In this document: piece after piece, positions 1 through 11,560 of the stretch
Numbering within the stretch: position 1 is the stretch's first letter
Layout: each line of letters begins with the position of its first letter
From: Odobenus rosmarus divergens
Lineage: Eukaryota; Chordata; Mammalia; Carnivora; Odobenidae
Assembly: GCF_000321225.1 (NCBI RefSeq)
Contig: NW_004450287.1
Coordinates: forward strand, 3,074,384-3,138,383
DNA: 64,000 nucleotides
Direction of reading: 5' to 3'
Made by a program: the position numbers and the translations under genes
The notes under the pieces: generated by a model
What the model saw: the letters and a program-made list of their open reading frames with translations, nothing else
The model's database searches: none
What the model was told of the DNA's origin: nothing

Positions 1-32
1 TCTAGTTTATAGTGGTAAAAACTCACCCTACA

Positions 33-235
33 GGGGACGCCTGGGTGGCTCAGTTGGTTAAGAGTCTGCCTTCGGCTCAGGTCCATGATCTCAGGGTCCT
101 GGGATTGAGTCCTGCATCGAGCTACTTGCTCAGCGGGGAGCCTCTTGCTTCCCCCTCTGCCTGCCGCTCCCCCTGCTTGTGCATGCTGTTTCTCTCTCTC
201 TGACAAATAAATAAAAAATAAGATTAAAAAAAAAA
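33..235 (+). mobile_element. SINEC (tRNA-derived carnivore SINE)
   Basis: The head reads ggggacgcctgggtggctcag, followed by the tRNA-like body, a ct-rich stretch and an A-rich tail ending near 235. The flanks aaaactcaccctac (left) and aaaccctcaccctat (right) look like a slightly diverged target-site duplication. The body is full length. Confidence 0.93.
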
Positions 236-436
236 CCCTCACCCTATTGGAAGTTAATGACTGGAAGGGAGTCTGGGAGAGGCATCTGAGGTACTGGTAA
301 TGTTCTCTATCCTGACCTGGATGGACATTACATGAGTATGTTTATTGTGTAGAAATTCAGTGAGCTGTACATTTATTATTTTGCACATTTTTCTATATAT
401 GTTAGCCTTCAGTAAAAAATTACTTAAATATATTTT

Positions 437-556
437 GTTAAAATATTTAACTTATTTATTTATTTAATAATCTCTACACCCAACGTGGGGCTTGAACTCA
501 TGACCCCAAGATGAAGAGTCACGTGCTCTTCAGACTGAGGCAGCCAGACACCCCTA
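437..556 (-). mobile_element. Older tRNA-type SINE, short form
   Basis: On the minus strand this begins with a gtgtctggctgcctcag-like head and ends in 'gtagagattatt' plus an A/T tail. It lacks the ct-rich 3' part of the main SINEC family and resembles the copies at 35652 and 44556. Divergence is high, so it is an older insertion. Confidence 0.75.
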
Positions 557-1215
557 AAATATTTTTTAAAATACATTTCTTAATTTAAAGGTACATCTCT
601 CAGACTTTGAGAAACTAGGATGTAAGATATATACTCAGGCAGCAAATCATTTAATAGAATGCTATTCCCTTTTGTATATGTGAGACAGATTCTTGAAGAG
701 TTCCTCTGGAACTGTGTTCCTTCTCATTACCTGGCATAATGTCTGACACCTACTAGAAATTCTAATATTTGAACACCAGATAAATTAAAATATACTAAGT
801 ACCACAACAACATGCATGTATTACAGCTACCCCACAAGTAATGGAGGCACACAACTACCAGTGACTATATGATAATTTAGGAAGATTTTGACTAAAAAGA
901 TAACTCTAAAATTTTATAAGAATAACACCCTAGTTCATTAAAGCTATTTGATTGCTTTCTGATTTTGCTTTTTGCTAATTGCTTTTGCTTCCCTTTTGAT
1001 TGTTATGGGATGCTACAAGGAAAAAAGCATCTTGGGGGGATGTCATGAATTCACACATCCCCAGTGAATCCTTTACAATCATTACTGCACTATATGCCAA
1101 TAAGTTATCATTAAAAGTTCAGTTTTATCACTACATAAATTCTTACTAGCAAATGAAATGAACAAAGAATAGACACAATGAATATGCCAGTGATTAAATT
1201 ATTTTTAAACTAATC
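556..1215. other. AT-rich single-copy sequence
   Basis: No repeat family, ORF with coding character or RNA gene was recognised here. Reading frames are short and broken on both strands. Confidence 0.5.
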
Positions 1216-1868
1216 TTTTTTTTGTATTTTTAAAATTTTATTATGTTATGTTAATCACCATACATTACATCATTAGTTTTTGATGTAGTGTTCCATGATT
1301 CATTGTTTGCGTATAACACCCAGTGCTCCATTCAATATGTGCCCTCTTTAATACCCATCACCAGGCTAACCCATCCCCCCAACCCCCTCCCCTCTAGAAC
1401 CCTCAGTTTGTTTCTCAGAGTCCACAGTCTCTCATGGTTCGTCTCCCCCTCCGATTTCCCCCCTTCATTTTTCCCTTCCTGCTATCTTCTTTTTTTTTTA
1501 AACATATAATGTATTATTTGTTTCAGAGGTACAGGTCTGTGATTCAACAGTCTTAACACAATTCACAGCACTCACCATAGCACATACCCTCCCCAGTGTC
1601 TATCACCCAGCCACCCCATCCCTCGCACCCCGCACCACTCCAGCAATCCTCAGTTCGTTTCCTGACGTTAAGAATTCCTCATATCAGTGAGATCATATGA
1701 TACATGTCTTTCTCTGATTGACTTATTTTGCTCAGCATAATACCCTCCAGTTCCATCCATGTAATTGCAAATGGCAAGATTTCACTCCTTTTGATGGCTG
1801 CATAATATTCCATTGTGTATATATACCACATCTTCTTTATCCATTCATCTGTCAATGGACATCTTGGC
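1216..1868 (-). mobile_element. LINE-1 3' end, 5'-truncated
   Basis: Read on the minus strand this is the C-terminal tail of LINE-1 ORF2 followed by a G-rich 3' UTR and an A-rich end, seen as t/a-rich sequence at 1216-1250. Between 1679 and 1868 the translation contains MWYIYTMEYYAAIKR and ends in ...HMISLI before a stop, which is the typical ORF2 end. The 5' truncation point is near 1868. No clear target-site duplication was found. The 3' UTR is shared with the copies at 12672 and 17905, so all three belong to one carnivore LINE-1 group. Confidence 0.93.
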
Positions 1869-2142
1869 TTAAAGAAAAACTCTAAAGGTAGAAAAATATG
1901 ATTTCCAAAGGAAAACAATTTTTTTATTTTTAAAATCATATAAAAAGGTTCATCAGCTGTAACAAATGCACCACTTGGGTGCAAGATGTTGGTGGGGGGA
2001 GACTGTGCTGTGTGTTTGTGGGGCCAGAGGTTATATAAAACTCTTGATGCTTTCTGCCCAATTTTACTATTAACTTAAAACTACTTTAAAAAATAAAGTC
2101 TATTTAAAAGAAAAAAGAAAACAAAGCCGTGTATATATAGAG

Positions 2143-2328
2143 CAGTGGTTCTCCACTTTTACTATGCATCAGTATCCTGGAGGGTTTGTCAAAACACTGA
2201 CTGTTGGGGCTCACCCCTACATTGTCTCATTTAGTAGGTTTGAATCTGGCACAATAATTTGCATTTCTAATAAGCTCACAGGTGATGCTAATGCTTCTGG
2301 TCCTCGGACCACACTCTGAGAACCAGTG
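2143..2328 (+). mobile_element. MER5A hAT-type non-autonomous DNA transposon
   Basis: The element starts cagtggttctcc and ends with the matching inverted terminus gagaaccagtg. The interior follows the MER5A consensus I know, with landmarks 'ggagggtttgtcaaaacac', 'aatttgcatttctaa' and 'aggtgatgctaatgct'. At about 186 bases it is close to full length. The flanking octamers atatagag and acatggag are a plausible 8-base hAT target duplication with two mismatches. Confidence 0.9.
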
Positions 2329-2329
2329 A

Positions 2330-2960
2330 CATGGAGCAACCTAGAGCGAGCAGTGTTGTCTTACCAGTCCCTACTTCTTGGAAATGTTTCTTCTTTGACA
2401 GAAAAAATGAATCCAAAAGGCATTCCTGGGTTAGTAACTGGTTAGCTACACTTTTTTTAAAGTCAATTCATAGTTAAATAAAAATTACTATGTGAGCCAG
2501 CTCAAGCTTCTGAAAATTAGTGTGCTATACCCCTCACATGTACAATTCAGATCCCTGACTCAGGTACCTAAAAACATCATTTGAGTTAGTGTCAGTTCTG
2601 AGGTCCCTCTCTTTACCTTTCTCTGGGCTCCAAGGACCCAACAACCCAAGTCCCATATTCTCTGTAAACTTTCTTTGACCTCCCTTTCATCAGCCCACAG
2701 AACTGCTTTCCTCCTTGGCACCCGCCTCTTTTATAGTACTTAGTATCCCAGTAACTGATCAGACCTTGGGTAGAGATGGCTACTAGATAGTCTTCACTCC
2801 ATGGGGTAAATTTGCAGGTAGGTTGTTAAACTTTGAAAGCAAGGGGGCGATCTGTGTCCCTTTTTATTTTTCCTGGGCTTCTGTTTTGGACCCTTTCATA
2901 CTGTGTTTGTCCTGTGGATCTTCTTTTGACCTGTATATCCAGTTCCAGTGGCTTTTTCTC
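2330..2960. other. Mostly single-copy sequence with possible L2 trace
   Basis: The stretch 2645-2755 ('ctttgacctccctttcatc', then 'tatagtacttagta') faintly recalls the 3' part of a plus-strand L2. The rest shows no recognisable repeat or gene. Confidence 0.35.
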
Positions 2961-2963
2961 TAG

Positions 2964-3065
2964 GTTTTGTTCTGTTTTGTTTTACTTGAAGTATAGTTGA
3001 CACACAATGTTATATTAGTTTCAGGTATACGACATAATGATTCCACAACTCTATGTCATGCTGTG
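2964..3065 (-). mobile_element. Old LINE-1 3' UTR fragment
   Basis: The motif 'gaagtatagttgacacacaa' followed by 'ttagtttcaggtatac' and 'acaactctatg' is the widely spread end of mammalian L1MA/L1MB-type elements read on the minus strand. Only about 100 bases remain. Confidence 0.75.
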
Positions 3066-3084
3066 CTGGTTAGCTTACTCTTGA

Positions 3085-4030
3085 AAGAGATTATAAGGAT
3101 ATCAATGAGACACAGATCTTTCTAGATTTTCTATTTAAAGTTACTTTCTAATTGATGATTGACCTTATTATTTTTACTGAAATGACTGGCTCTTTCCAAA
3201 ATGGTATCTATGAATATTTCCAGAAACCTAATACAGTTTTTAGAAAAAATGTTAAGGCTGTTTTTACATGAAATATGTAACAAGAAAGAGTCGGTAAATA
3301 TAAAACATAATAAATGATTTGGTAGTTTTTCTCAATAACGCTTTACCATCCTGCTTAAATGTTACAATAATTGTAATTTTAGTAAAATGGTATGGAATTC
3401 ACAGCTTTTACCTCTGATAAATTATGGCTGAGGAAATATATGTTGCAGGGTAATAGAATATGATTAAGTATTCTACCAACATCATTGAATTAAAAGGAAA
3501 AATAATTCCTTTTACTGACATTTGAAAAGACTAAAAGTGGCAATTATACAGACATATTGTGTTACAACAGTTATAGGATTATTAAGTAATTTTATCATGT
3601 TAATGCCACTTGGACTTGTCTTGAAAGTCCTGAGAATATAATGAGAATTTAGCCTGACAGAATTATTCATTATTAGCATTATTATTATTGTTAACTTCAT
3701 TTTCCTGCATGCATTAATCACTAGTTCTAGATGAAGCTTGAACCCAAGATACTCTACAACTTACTAGGAAGACCACTTTGCAGTATTTTAGGTTTTCTGA
3801 CTTACACATTGATTCAAACTCATACAATTATTTAAATACTCAATGTTGTATTTGATTACAGTTTTGCAAGCATCAGATGACATTTCTCAGAGTAACTGTT
3901 ATAACATATTTACTGTGTGGGCTTTCCCTGTTGTGCCCAGAGATATCTTAGAAATGCAGAGCAGGCACTGAAATCCAGGTCTGGTTTCACTTTTCAAAGT
4001 TAGGCTATACTTAAAACATAGACTTTTAGA
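3085..4030. other. AT-rich single-copy sequence
   Basis: No recognisable repeat, RNA gene or coding pattern was seen on either strand. Confidence 0.5.
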
Positions 4031-4039
4031 AGGATTGGG

Positions 4040-4165
4040 AACAATCTAAGAATTTAGAGGCCCAGAGAGTTTCTGTGGCTTTTCCAGCACTACACAGTCA
4101 GTGGCAGAACCAAGAGTAGTCGGTTCTGCCAACTTAGACCTGAGTAATCTACTCAGTGCTGTTGC
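4040..4165 (+). mobile_element. MIR-family SINE relic
   Basis: The order 'gaggcccagagagttt', 'cacagtcagtggcagaacc' and a trailing cagt/ctca segment fits the MIR core and 3' part. The copy is diverged and lacks clear ends. Confidence 0.6.
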
Positions 4166-4169
4166 CTCA

Positions 4170-4870
4170 GTACCTCTGTGCCTCTCTGCTTAGCAACCTG
4201 AGGAAGCAAATGGAAAGAATAGCTACCTTCTCTTCGTTACAAAGTGCAAAAACATACATGCATCATAGCAGACACTGGAAAGCAAACTAATGAGAACTGG
4301 CTTGTGAATGCTTCTCTACCTGAAATTCCCCTCAGGCAGCGGGCTTAACAAAGTAGTTTCTGCTGAGAGTAAGAGGATGGAGAATTGGTCTCTAGGCCCA
4401 GGGCGCGGTGTTTCAGGGGAAGGCCATCGATCTGGAATTTCCCACTCATTTATGAACTGATGGAGCATGATTTCATCAGTCTTCAAGATGCTGTCAAAGG
4501 CATTTAACTGACTTTTGTGTAAGTTTAGAGTTGCTGCCTATTCACAGCATTTCAGAATTATATTTTCATTCTCAATTGTTGTATATCTGCTATATTTAAC
4601 GATGCTTTGGATTGTATAAGATGAAAAGCCATAGAAAAAGAAATTTGAAAGCATAGTTTGTAAAGGTTTAACTACTATTAAAGATTTGGGAAACCATATT
4701 TTAAAGTGTGATTATTTTATATGTTAGAAGAGATATCTGTTGTCCTCTTTACAGAAGTTAGACCCCTGTGGTTAGGTGAGCGATACTTGTTGAGTGAGAA
4801 ATTCCATTTTTGTGAGCAGAAGAATAATCCACTCAACTCCATGGGTACCACGGAGAACCAAACATTGGGA
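4170..4870. other. Single-copy sequence, possible conserved element
   Basis: This stretch has more balanced base composition than its surroundings and no recognised repeat. The part at about 4390-4620, including homeobox-like taatt/attta words, could be conserved non-coding DNA, but nothing in one sequence proves this. Confidence 0.3.
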
Positions 4871-5225
4871 AATAGAGCACAGAATCAGAAAGAACATGAT
4901 TCAAATTCTAGACTTTACATTTAATGAAACTGGACGGCAGCATAAAGCAAGGCTAGGGCCCCCCAACAGACAAGGTGTATGGTATTTTGGCTATTATGAT
5001 GTTTTACCTTTCTGAGTCTGAAGTTCCTCTTCTGTGAATCATGAATAAGAAAGATGGCCTAAAAATAAAATGTAAAATATTTAAGCCCCTTAATATGTGT
5101 AATTGCTTCATGGATAAAAGAATCAGACCAGAGAATATTATATAATAATTATTTTTGTGAACAAGTGGTAAAAACATTACCTCACTAATAAAAACATGAA
5201 TGAATAATATTACAAATCTCCAGTC

Positions 5226-5292
5226 TATAAAACTCATATGTGATCGCTTCTCGGCCTTTTGGCTAAGATCAAGTGTATAAAACTCATATGTG
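5226..5292 (+). pseudogene. U2 snRNA 5'-end fragment with target-site duplications
   Basis: Bases 5243-5275 match the first 33 nucleotides of U2 small nuclear RNA exactly as I know it, starting atcgcttctcggcc and running through ggctaagatcaagtg. The match may extend 2 bases into the flank. The fragment lies between two perfect copies of tataaaactcatatgtg, at 5226-5242 and 5276-5292. There is no poly-A tail and no U2 promoter, and the rest of the 188-nucleotide RNA is missing. This is a retrotransposed, 3'-truncated snRNA pseudogene, not a functional gene. The 5' terminus of U2 is preserved to the base. Confidence 0.95.
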
Positions 5293-5382
5293 GATCATTC
5301 TTTTTCTCTGAAATGACTAGAAATATTAATGAAGACAATAAGCAAACAAACATACTGGAGAGAGGCTACTCCTCTATTTTTT

Positions 5383-5575
5383 TTTAAAGATTTTATTTAT
5401 TTATTTGACAGAGAGAGACACAGTGAGAGAGGGAACACAAGCAGGGGGAGTGGGAGAGGGAGAAGCAGGCTTCCCGTGGAGCAGGGAGCCCGATGCGGGG
5501 CTTGATCCTAGGACCCTGGGATCATGACCTGAGCCAAAGGCAGATGCTTAATGACTGAGCCACCCAGGCGCCCCT
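5383..5575 (-). mobile_element. SINEC, minus strand
   Basis: Full-length copy with a poly-T/aaagattttattt start and a cacccaggcgcccc end. It is flanked by a perfect 18-base duplication, gctactcctctatttttt, at 5365-5382 and 5576-5593. The clean duplication implies a relatively recent insertion. Confidence 0.96.
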
Positions 5576-5664
5576 GCTACTCCTCTATTTTTTAATCTAG
5601 GTGAAATTTAGTGGAATGTTGATCTAACCTAGAAAACAAAACTAAGCTAAGCACTCAAACTCTA

Positions 5665-5800
5665 AGTCTAAGTGTTTGAATTTTAGTCGTGATTTGTCCC
5701 CTTTAGCTCTGTGACCTTGAAAAAGTAACATGTCCATTTGGTACCTGGTTTCACCATATGTTGAATGAGAAGACTCAATAAAATAAGTTCCCTAGAGGCG
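5665..5800 (+). mobile_element. MIR-family SINE relic
   Basis: The succession 'gctctgtgaccttgaaaaag', 'ggtttcaccatatgttgaat' and 'caataaaataagt' parallels the MIR 'tgtgaccttgggcaag ... cctcatctgtaaaatg' segment. It is strongly diverged. Confidence 0.6.
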
Positions 5801-6350
5801 TTTATCAGTTTTCTGCTATCAGAAATCTATTCGGCTAATATTCTGTAATAAACTCCCAATATCTGGGAGACTAATCATCAAGGAGGTGTCTCCTCATGTG
5901 TTACTGCTTTATGTATCTTCTGGCTCTAAAACTGAAAGTATGGAGCAAAATGGAATTACAGAATTATAAAATCATGTGTTTGGAGGAGCCCTTGTTGAGG
6001 TAATATAGAATTCAGAGGTAAAAAGCAAAGCATATTGCATATAGCTCAATTCAATGCCAGTAGCTTTGAAAATGAGTATCCACTTTCCTCAGACAATATA
6101 AATCAGCCCTCCCTCTGGGATTTCCCAACACTTAGTATATTGCACCTTACTCAGTCCCATACATGAAAGTGTCCTCCATCAGACTGTGTACCTCTCTAAA
6201 TAAGGAACCATTACATTAGTCTATTTTGTCAACATCTAGCAAAATGACTGACACCTTGTAAGCTAGCCATAATGTTTTTCAACCCTATTGAAAGCTTAAA
6301 CTTAAATGAACTCAATGCACAATGGCAAACATTTTTAAAGCAAAATCTTT

Positions 6351-6395
6351 CACACACACACACACACACGCACACACACACACACATACACACAC
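6351..6395 (+). repeat. (CA)n microsatellite
   Basis: About 22 ca dinucleotides, interrupted by one cg and one ta unit. Weaker acac/atac repeats follow at 6520-6550. It is long enough to be variable in length between individuals. Confidence 0.97.
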
Positions 6396-6563
6396 CCTTA
6401 CAAAGGCACACAGGAAAAACTAGGCAAAGTTTAACACTCAAAAATTGTATAATTAATGAACCACTTGTTGAAATTTAGTGAAATGAATATTTTATACAAT
6501 TATTGTCACTATGGATATAAATACACACACATTTATACACACACACATATAAAACTCATTTTA

Positions 6564-6756
6564 GGGGTGCCTGGGTGACTCAGTTGGTTAAGCATCTGCC
6601 TTCGGCTCAGGTCATTATCCCGGGGTCCTGGGATCAAGGCCCATGTCAGGCTCCCTGCAGAGCGGGGAGCCGGCTTCTCTCTCTCTCCCCTGCTCATGCT
6701 CTATCTCTCGATATCTCTCTCTGTCTCTCAAATAAGTTAAAAAAATATTAAAAAAA
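6564..6756 (+). mobile_element. SINEC
   Basis: Head ggggtgcctgggtgactcag, a ct/tctcga-rich middle and an A-rich tail. The flank ataaaactca occurs on both sides (6549-6558 and 6757-6766) as a short target duplication. Confidence 0.93.
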
Positions 6757-6779
6757 ATAAAACTCAGTTACATGTGTTT

Positions 6780-7535
6780 AATATTTTCTAAAACCCGTAT
6801 AAATCTAGAAAAAATTATAGTCTTTGAAAATACTGGGCTAATTATATTTTATACTGTAATGATCTAATTTGTTAAAATTACAACCCTGTAATTTTTCTAA
6901 TAACCATCACATTTCATTTACTTTAAAATTATTTTTAGTTCAGTATGTACTATATAACAAAAAAGGGCTCATTTCTTGAGAATATGATTTTATAGAATTT
7001 CTATTTCCATTAAAGGTTGTATTGATACAAAGTGAAATAGATTAATTAAGGTACATTTTAGGATAACTCTATAAACCCTGAAAAAATCTTCATAAGTTTA
7101 AATTTCCATGCCTACTAACATTATATAAAAGGCTTTATTTGTGTTAAATGTAAAATAAAAGGATTTTTACTGGTAAGGTAAAATATATTCATTTATATCA
7201 ATTTTTCCTTTTATGTCAGTATTTCTTACTGTATAATTATATACATTTTTATGTCAATATTTCCTACTGTGTAATTATATGTGTAATTGTATGCATCCTT
7301 ACATATCTTTTTATTTATATATCCTTACTGTATCTTTTTATGTCAATATTTCCTACTGTATAATTATAAAAATGATAGTAATTTATCTGTAATTTTATTG
7401 GAATAGCAGCAATCCAGTAATTGTCAAAAATATTGCCTTTCTTTGTACAGAATGAATATATATAACATATAAATATATGCATTTATGCATATAAATATAC
7501 ACATACATAATGTGAGCTTTAAAAAAAAACATTAC
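6780..7535. other. Very AT-rich single-copy DNA
   Basis: Apart from the local repeat at 7210-7368 and an at/tgca-rich patch at 7440-7515, nothing recognisable is present. Confidence 0.5.
7210..7368 (+). repeat. Imperfect local direct repeat, three copies
   Basis: A unit of about 33 bases, centred on tatgtcaatatttcctactgt and followed by g/a-taattata, appears at 7210-7241, 7246-7279 and 7336-7368. Shorter degenerate pieces lie between the second and third copies. Confidence 0.75.
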
Positions 7536-7537
7536 TT

Positions 7538-7722
7538 GGGGCACCTGGGTGGCTCAGTTGGTTAAGTTTCTGACTCTTAGTTTCAGCTCATGTCATGATC
7601 TCACGGTCATGGGATCAAGCCCTGTGTTGGGCTCCATGCTCATCACAGAGTCTGCTTGAAATTCTCTCTCTCCATCTGCCCCTACTCCCCCAAAATAAAA
7701 TAAATAAATCTTTAAAAAAGGG
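7538..7722 (+). mobile_element. SINEC, older subfamily
   Basis: Head ggggcacctgggtggctcag. The body carries 'gactcttagtttcagctcat' and 'cacagagtctgcttgaaatt', a variant also seen in the copy at 44237. A short cattac duplication flanks it. Confidence 0.92.
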
Positions 7723-7724
7723 GG

Positions 7725-8510
7725 CATTACAAAGGCAGTGATGATTTTTGTTGGTTGATTTTCTTTGTGTTTTTCTTCTAGATCAGTAGCCTTCTCACTC
7801 TGATAGTCTAAGTATGAAATTGCATAGAAAATTGACTCTAAAAATTCTATTCTACATTTCATGGTTTATATTTCTCATTTGGCAATTTTCTTAATTTATA
7901 ATACATATGTGAAAGAAGTATGACTATTATGTTTTGTAATCTTTCTCTAAGTACTGCTTTGCTTTATTAAGTTTAGGTAAAAAGTTGGAATTTTGAAATC
8001 TTTATTAAAAATATATTACCCTATGGAAAAAATATTAATATATCAAATAATATCTATACAGGTCATTACCTGAGAAATAGGAAAGGTTACATTTGTGATG
8101 ACTTTAAAAAGTAATTGTACAACTGATGTATTACTTCTAATTTTCTGTGGGAGCAAGCTCTGAAGCCTTGATCCAAAACAGACAAGACCTTAATACCAAG
8201 GCATCTTTCTTTGAAGAGGGTCACCCTGAGGCCCTGACTCAATGATCTCAGAAGATGAGAGAGAATGACAAAACCAAGAAGTAAGATAGGTAAGTGAGGC
8301 AAGACCAAAAAGTCATTTAAAGGTCAAAAGATGATGAATTCAGTTACATTAGCCTTTGAAAAGTGGCTTCTGCTCATGCATAAATGCCAACATTTGAAAA
8401 TCATTATCAGGAATATTGAAGGAGAAAAGGCTCTTCTTTGGTCATTTTCAAAGTACTGAACAAAAAGTTTCTTTGGTATAGAAGGAATTCAAATGTTAAA
8501 ACTGGAGAGC
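7725..8510. other. Single-copy sequence
   Basis: No repeat, RNA gene or convincing coding frame was recognised. Confidence 0.5.
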
Positions 8511-8511
8511 A

Positions 8512-8716
8512 GGGGCACCTGGGTGGCTCAGTCGTTAAGTGTCTGCCTTGGGCTCAGGTCATGATTCCAGGGTCCTGGGATCGAGCCCCACAGCAGGCTC
8601 CCTGCTCTGCGGGAAGCCTGCTTCTCCCTCTGCCTCTGCCACTCCCCCTGCTGTGCTCCCTCTCTCGCTGTGTGTCTCTCTCTGTCAAATAAATAAATAA
8701 AATCTTAAAAAAAAAT
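8512..8716 (+). mobile_element. SINEC
   Basis: Full-length copy with a long tctctctgtcaaataaataaataaaatctt tail region. A perfect 13-base duplication, aaaactggagagc, lies at 8498-8510 and 8717-8729. Confidence 0.96.
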
Positions 8717-8759
8717 AAAACTGGAGAGCTGGCAACCTGGGAATTTTTATGTTCCAATG

Positions 8760-9600
8760 TTGTTCCTAGGTAACACTTGGTAAGTTATCTTATTTGTGAC
8801 AAATATATTCATTTATTACTGGTAGCCATAGGCATATTTGCTTTGTCTTTGGATGGGAAATAATACCATAAAAAAACCTCAGCATCCATGAGCCATTTAT
8901 TCAGTCAGATATGTCAGAATCGGTATCTCTTAGGTGCTGCCACCTGACCTGTGAGCCCTGCCTCTCAAGGGTCTTCTAGACCAGAGGTGGAACTGTGGTT
9001 GGAACAGGGAGCTGAAAGAGCCTTTTTCACCGTCCCACAGAAGTGGCTCTAGCTCAAGACTAAGCCAGTGGTAACCTAGAGTCTTTAACCCAGCCCATGT
9101 CCAACAGTGAATGAGAATCACCCCAAATCACGGTGTCAATAATCATTATGCTATTCTTGCAATCTGGGTGAATTCAGGAAATACTGCCAGCCATTGATGG
9201 TATTGGTAGTATTGGGGGGAGGACAGTGGAAGGTTGGAGAGTGTGTTAAAGAAGAGAAACAGGGACCAGCTCCATACAGGAGCTGTCCAGATTTGGGGTG
9301 CCCTGCTTAGATGTCACTGCTGGCCCTGGCTTTTGAAAGATTAATAAAGATGGATTTATCTGTAGTTAATTTAAGTAGGATATTGGATTTTGTTCCTAAT
9401 CTCAAATTTGGCAAACTCGTAAACTAATATTTACTTGATGGTCTAATTAGCAAAGTGTTGTTTTAACTCTTAGATTAAATCGAAGAATAGAATTTATTTA
9501 TTGAAATTACCCCTTTCTTATAGCAATGATACCTTGCTCAGGTCACTCATTTTCCCTTCATTCTTAAAGAGCTTTTTACCAAACTTGTGTTAATTTTTTC
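8760..9600. other. Single-copy sequence
   Basis: The section 8890-9320 is relatively GC-rich and repeat-free by eye. Its frames are short and lack recognisable protein motifs. It could hold an unrecognised old LTR or unique sequence. Confidence 0.35.
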
Positions 9601-10230
9601 CATGGCTTTTTTAAAATTTAAATTTTGTAATAATTTTAGACTTGCAAAGATTATTCATTTCAAAAGGGCATCAAAATTAAGAAATTAACATTGATGAGTA
9701 GGTCACAGGCAATTAGTACTGTTAACTACAGACTTACCCACATTTCACCAGTTCTCCAGTATTCCCCTTTCTCTCTTACAGGATCCTATCCGTCATCACG
9801 TACTGCATTATGTCTTTAAGTTCTCCTTGGTCTCCTTGTACCTGTAACAGTAGTTCACTCTTACCTTGTTTTTCCTAATTCTGGCCCTTTTAACACACTT
9901 GGGTTGAAGAGTATTGTTCAATTACATTGTAATGTCCCTCAGGTTGGGATTATCTGATTTTCTTTCATAATTGGAATAAAATTATGCATTATTTTGTAAA
10001 AATAGCACAGAAATGATAACTTCAGTGAATTATATCAAGGAGTTATATCACTATGCTTTATAACTAGGGGTGTTTACCTTGATCTCTTAATTAATGTGAT
10101 GTCTGCTGGATTTCCCCAATGTAAAGTTACTCTCTCCCTTTGTAATTAGTGACTATACATTAGGAGAGAGATTTGAGGATATGCAAATCCTGATTCTCCC
10201 CAAACTTTAACCATAATTTTTAGAATCGAT
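9600..10230 (-). mobile_element. Ancient LINE-1 3' region
   Basis: Read on the minus strand it follows the 3' untranslated part of an old L1M-type element. Landmarks on the plus strand are 'cccacatttcaccagttctc', 'atgtccctcaggttggga', 'atcaaggagttatatcac' and 'ttaatgtgatgtctgctgga'. Divergence is heavy. It may form a single element with the stretch at 10600-11560. Confidence 0.6.
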
Positions 10231-10253
10231 TTTTTGAAACTAGGTTGATATTC

Positions 10254-10276
10254 TTTCCTCTCTCTCTCTCTCTCTT
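10254..10276 (+). repeat. (TC)n simple repeat
   Basis: A run of tc dinucleotides inside the old LINE-1 region. Confidence 0.9.
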
Positions 10277-10599
10277 TTAAACTCTTTTTAGTATTTTGGA
10301 AGGTGTATGTTTTTTTCTAGTGATACCTTTGGATCTCTATCTTCATTGATGCCTTTGGTGCCGTGTTTTCTTATTTGACCCTTTAATATCTTTTTAATTA
10401 TTCATTGCCTTTATACAATGACCTTTTTTCTGTTTTCTTCTTTCTTCTCATCTAGATTAGCTGCATTATTTCTCCTTAGTTAGATATATAACATTAACAT
10501 TGTCCTTCATCCTTGTCACTTTTAAATTGTATTATGTACATTTATACATTATTAAATGTTCACCATTAGTCTTTTGGCAAAACTTTTCTCAGTCTTTAT

Positions 10600-11560
10600 T
10601 TGGATGACATCAACCTCCAGTAGTTTCTGTAAGAAAGACTAACAGGTGCAAAATCCCCTAAGCTCTTGTTTTAAAAACTCTCTTTCTAGCATGCTTTTTT
10701 TTGAAGAACATCTTGTGTAGATATAAACTCCTGGGTTCAAACTTTGTTTTACTGAGTTTTAGAAAAAAAAATATTACTCCATTGGTATCTTGATTTGAAT
10801 ATTGATTTTGCAAAGTCTGATGCTTGTCTAATTTTTTTGCCCTTGTGAAATATTTGATCTTTTCTTCTGGGAACCTTGAGGATTTTAACTTTATCGTTGA
10901 AATGTTATAGTTCTACTGGAAAAACTTTAGACATTGATTGCTTCGGATTAATTTTTTTCAAGTGTTTGGTAAGCCTTTTCAATGTGTAGATTCACATTTT
11001 TTTTATCTTTGAAAAGTTTTCTTGTTTTATAGTTTTAAATGTATTTAATTTTTTTTCTTTTTCAGGGACTCCAATTATGTGAATATTATTCTTTTTTTCC
11101 CTGTCTTCCAGTTCCTCTACTTTCTAATACTTTTTGCTTCATTATGCCATTTTCATTATCTGGGTTGTTCTATATTTATTTATTGTAATTTTATTGAAGT
11201 TTAATTTGAGTCTTTATTCTCTTGGGCATCTTAAAGTTTATTTTTTTATTGTTTTGAGAGAACATCACATTTTGCACATTTTTTTCTGACTTAAACTTTT
11301 TCATTTTTTTAAATTTCTGTACTTAATTTTTAAATTTTTTATTCAGTGTGGTTTTTCATATCCTCAAATGCTTACTTGAATGTTTAATTCTCTGTAAAGT
11401 GTAGATTCATAATTTTTTTTACGCTTCTATGTTGTTTTCAGATAGGTTTACTCTGTTGATTTATGTGAAATTTTTTTCCTGATTTTTAAAAATACTTTTC
11501 TCTTCAGACTGCTTTTGTTCATTTAAGATATTGGGCAATTTTACTAGATCTTCATTTTAA
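10600..11560 (-). mobile_element. Ancient LINE-1 / HAL1-like ORF1 region
   Basis: Plus-strand wording such as 'cagggactccaattatgtga', 'ccctgtcttccagttcctc' and 'atcttttcttctgggaacct' parallels the reverse complement of the LINE-1 ORF1 region. All frames are destroyed. The family is uncertain. Confidence 0.5.

Noticed and set aside
5243..5275. Functional U2 snRNA gene
   Set aside because: Only the first 33 nucleotides are present. There is no Sm site, no 3' stem-loops and no snRNA promoter elements.
6351..6395. CRISPR-like or regulatory array
   Set aside because: Plain dinucleotide microsatellite without spacers, and the host is a vertebrate.
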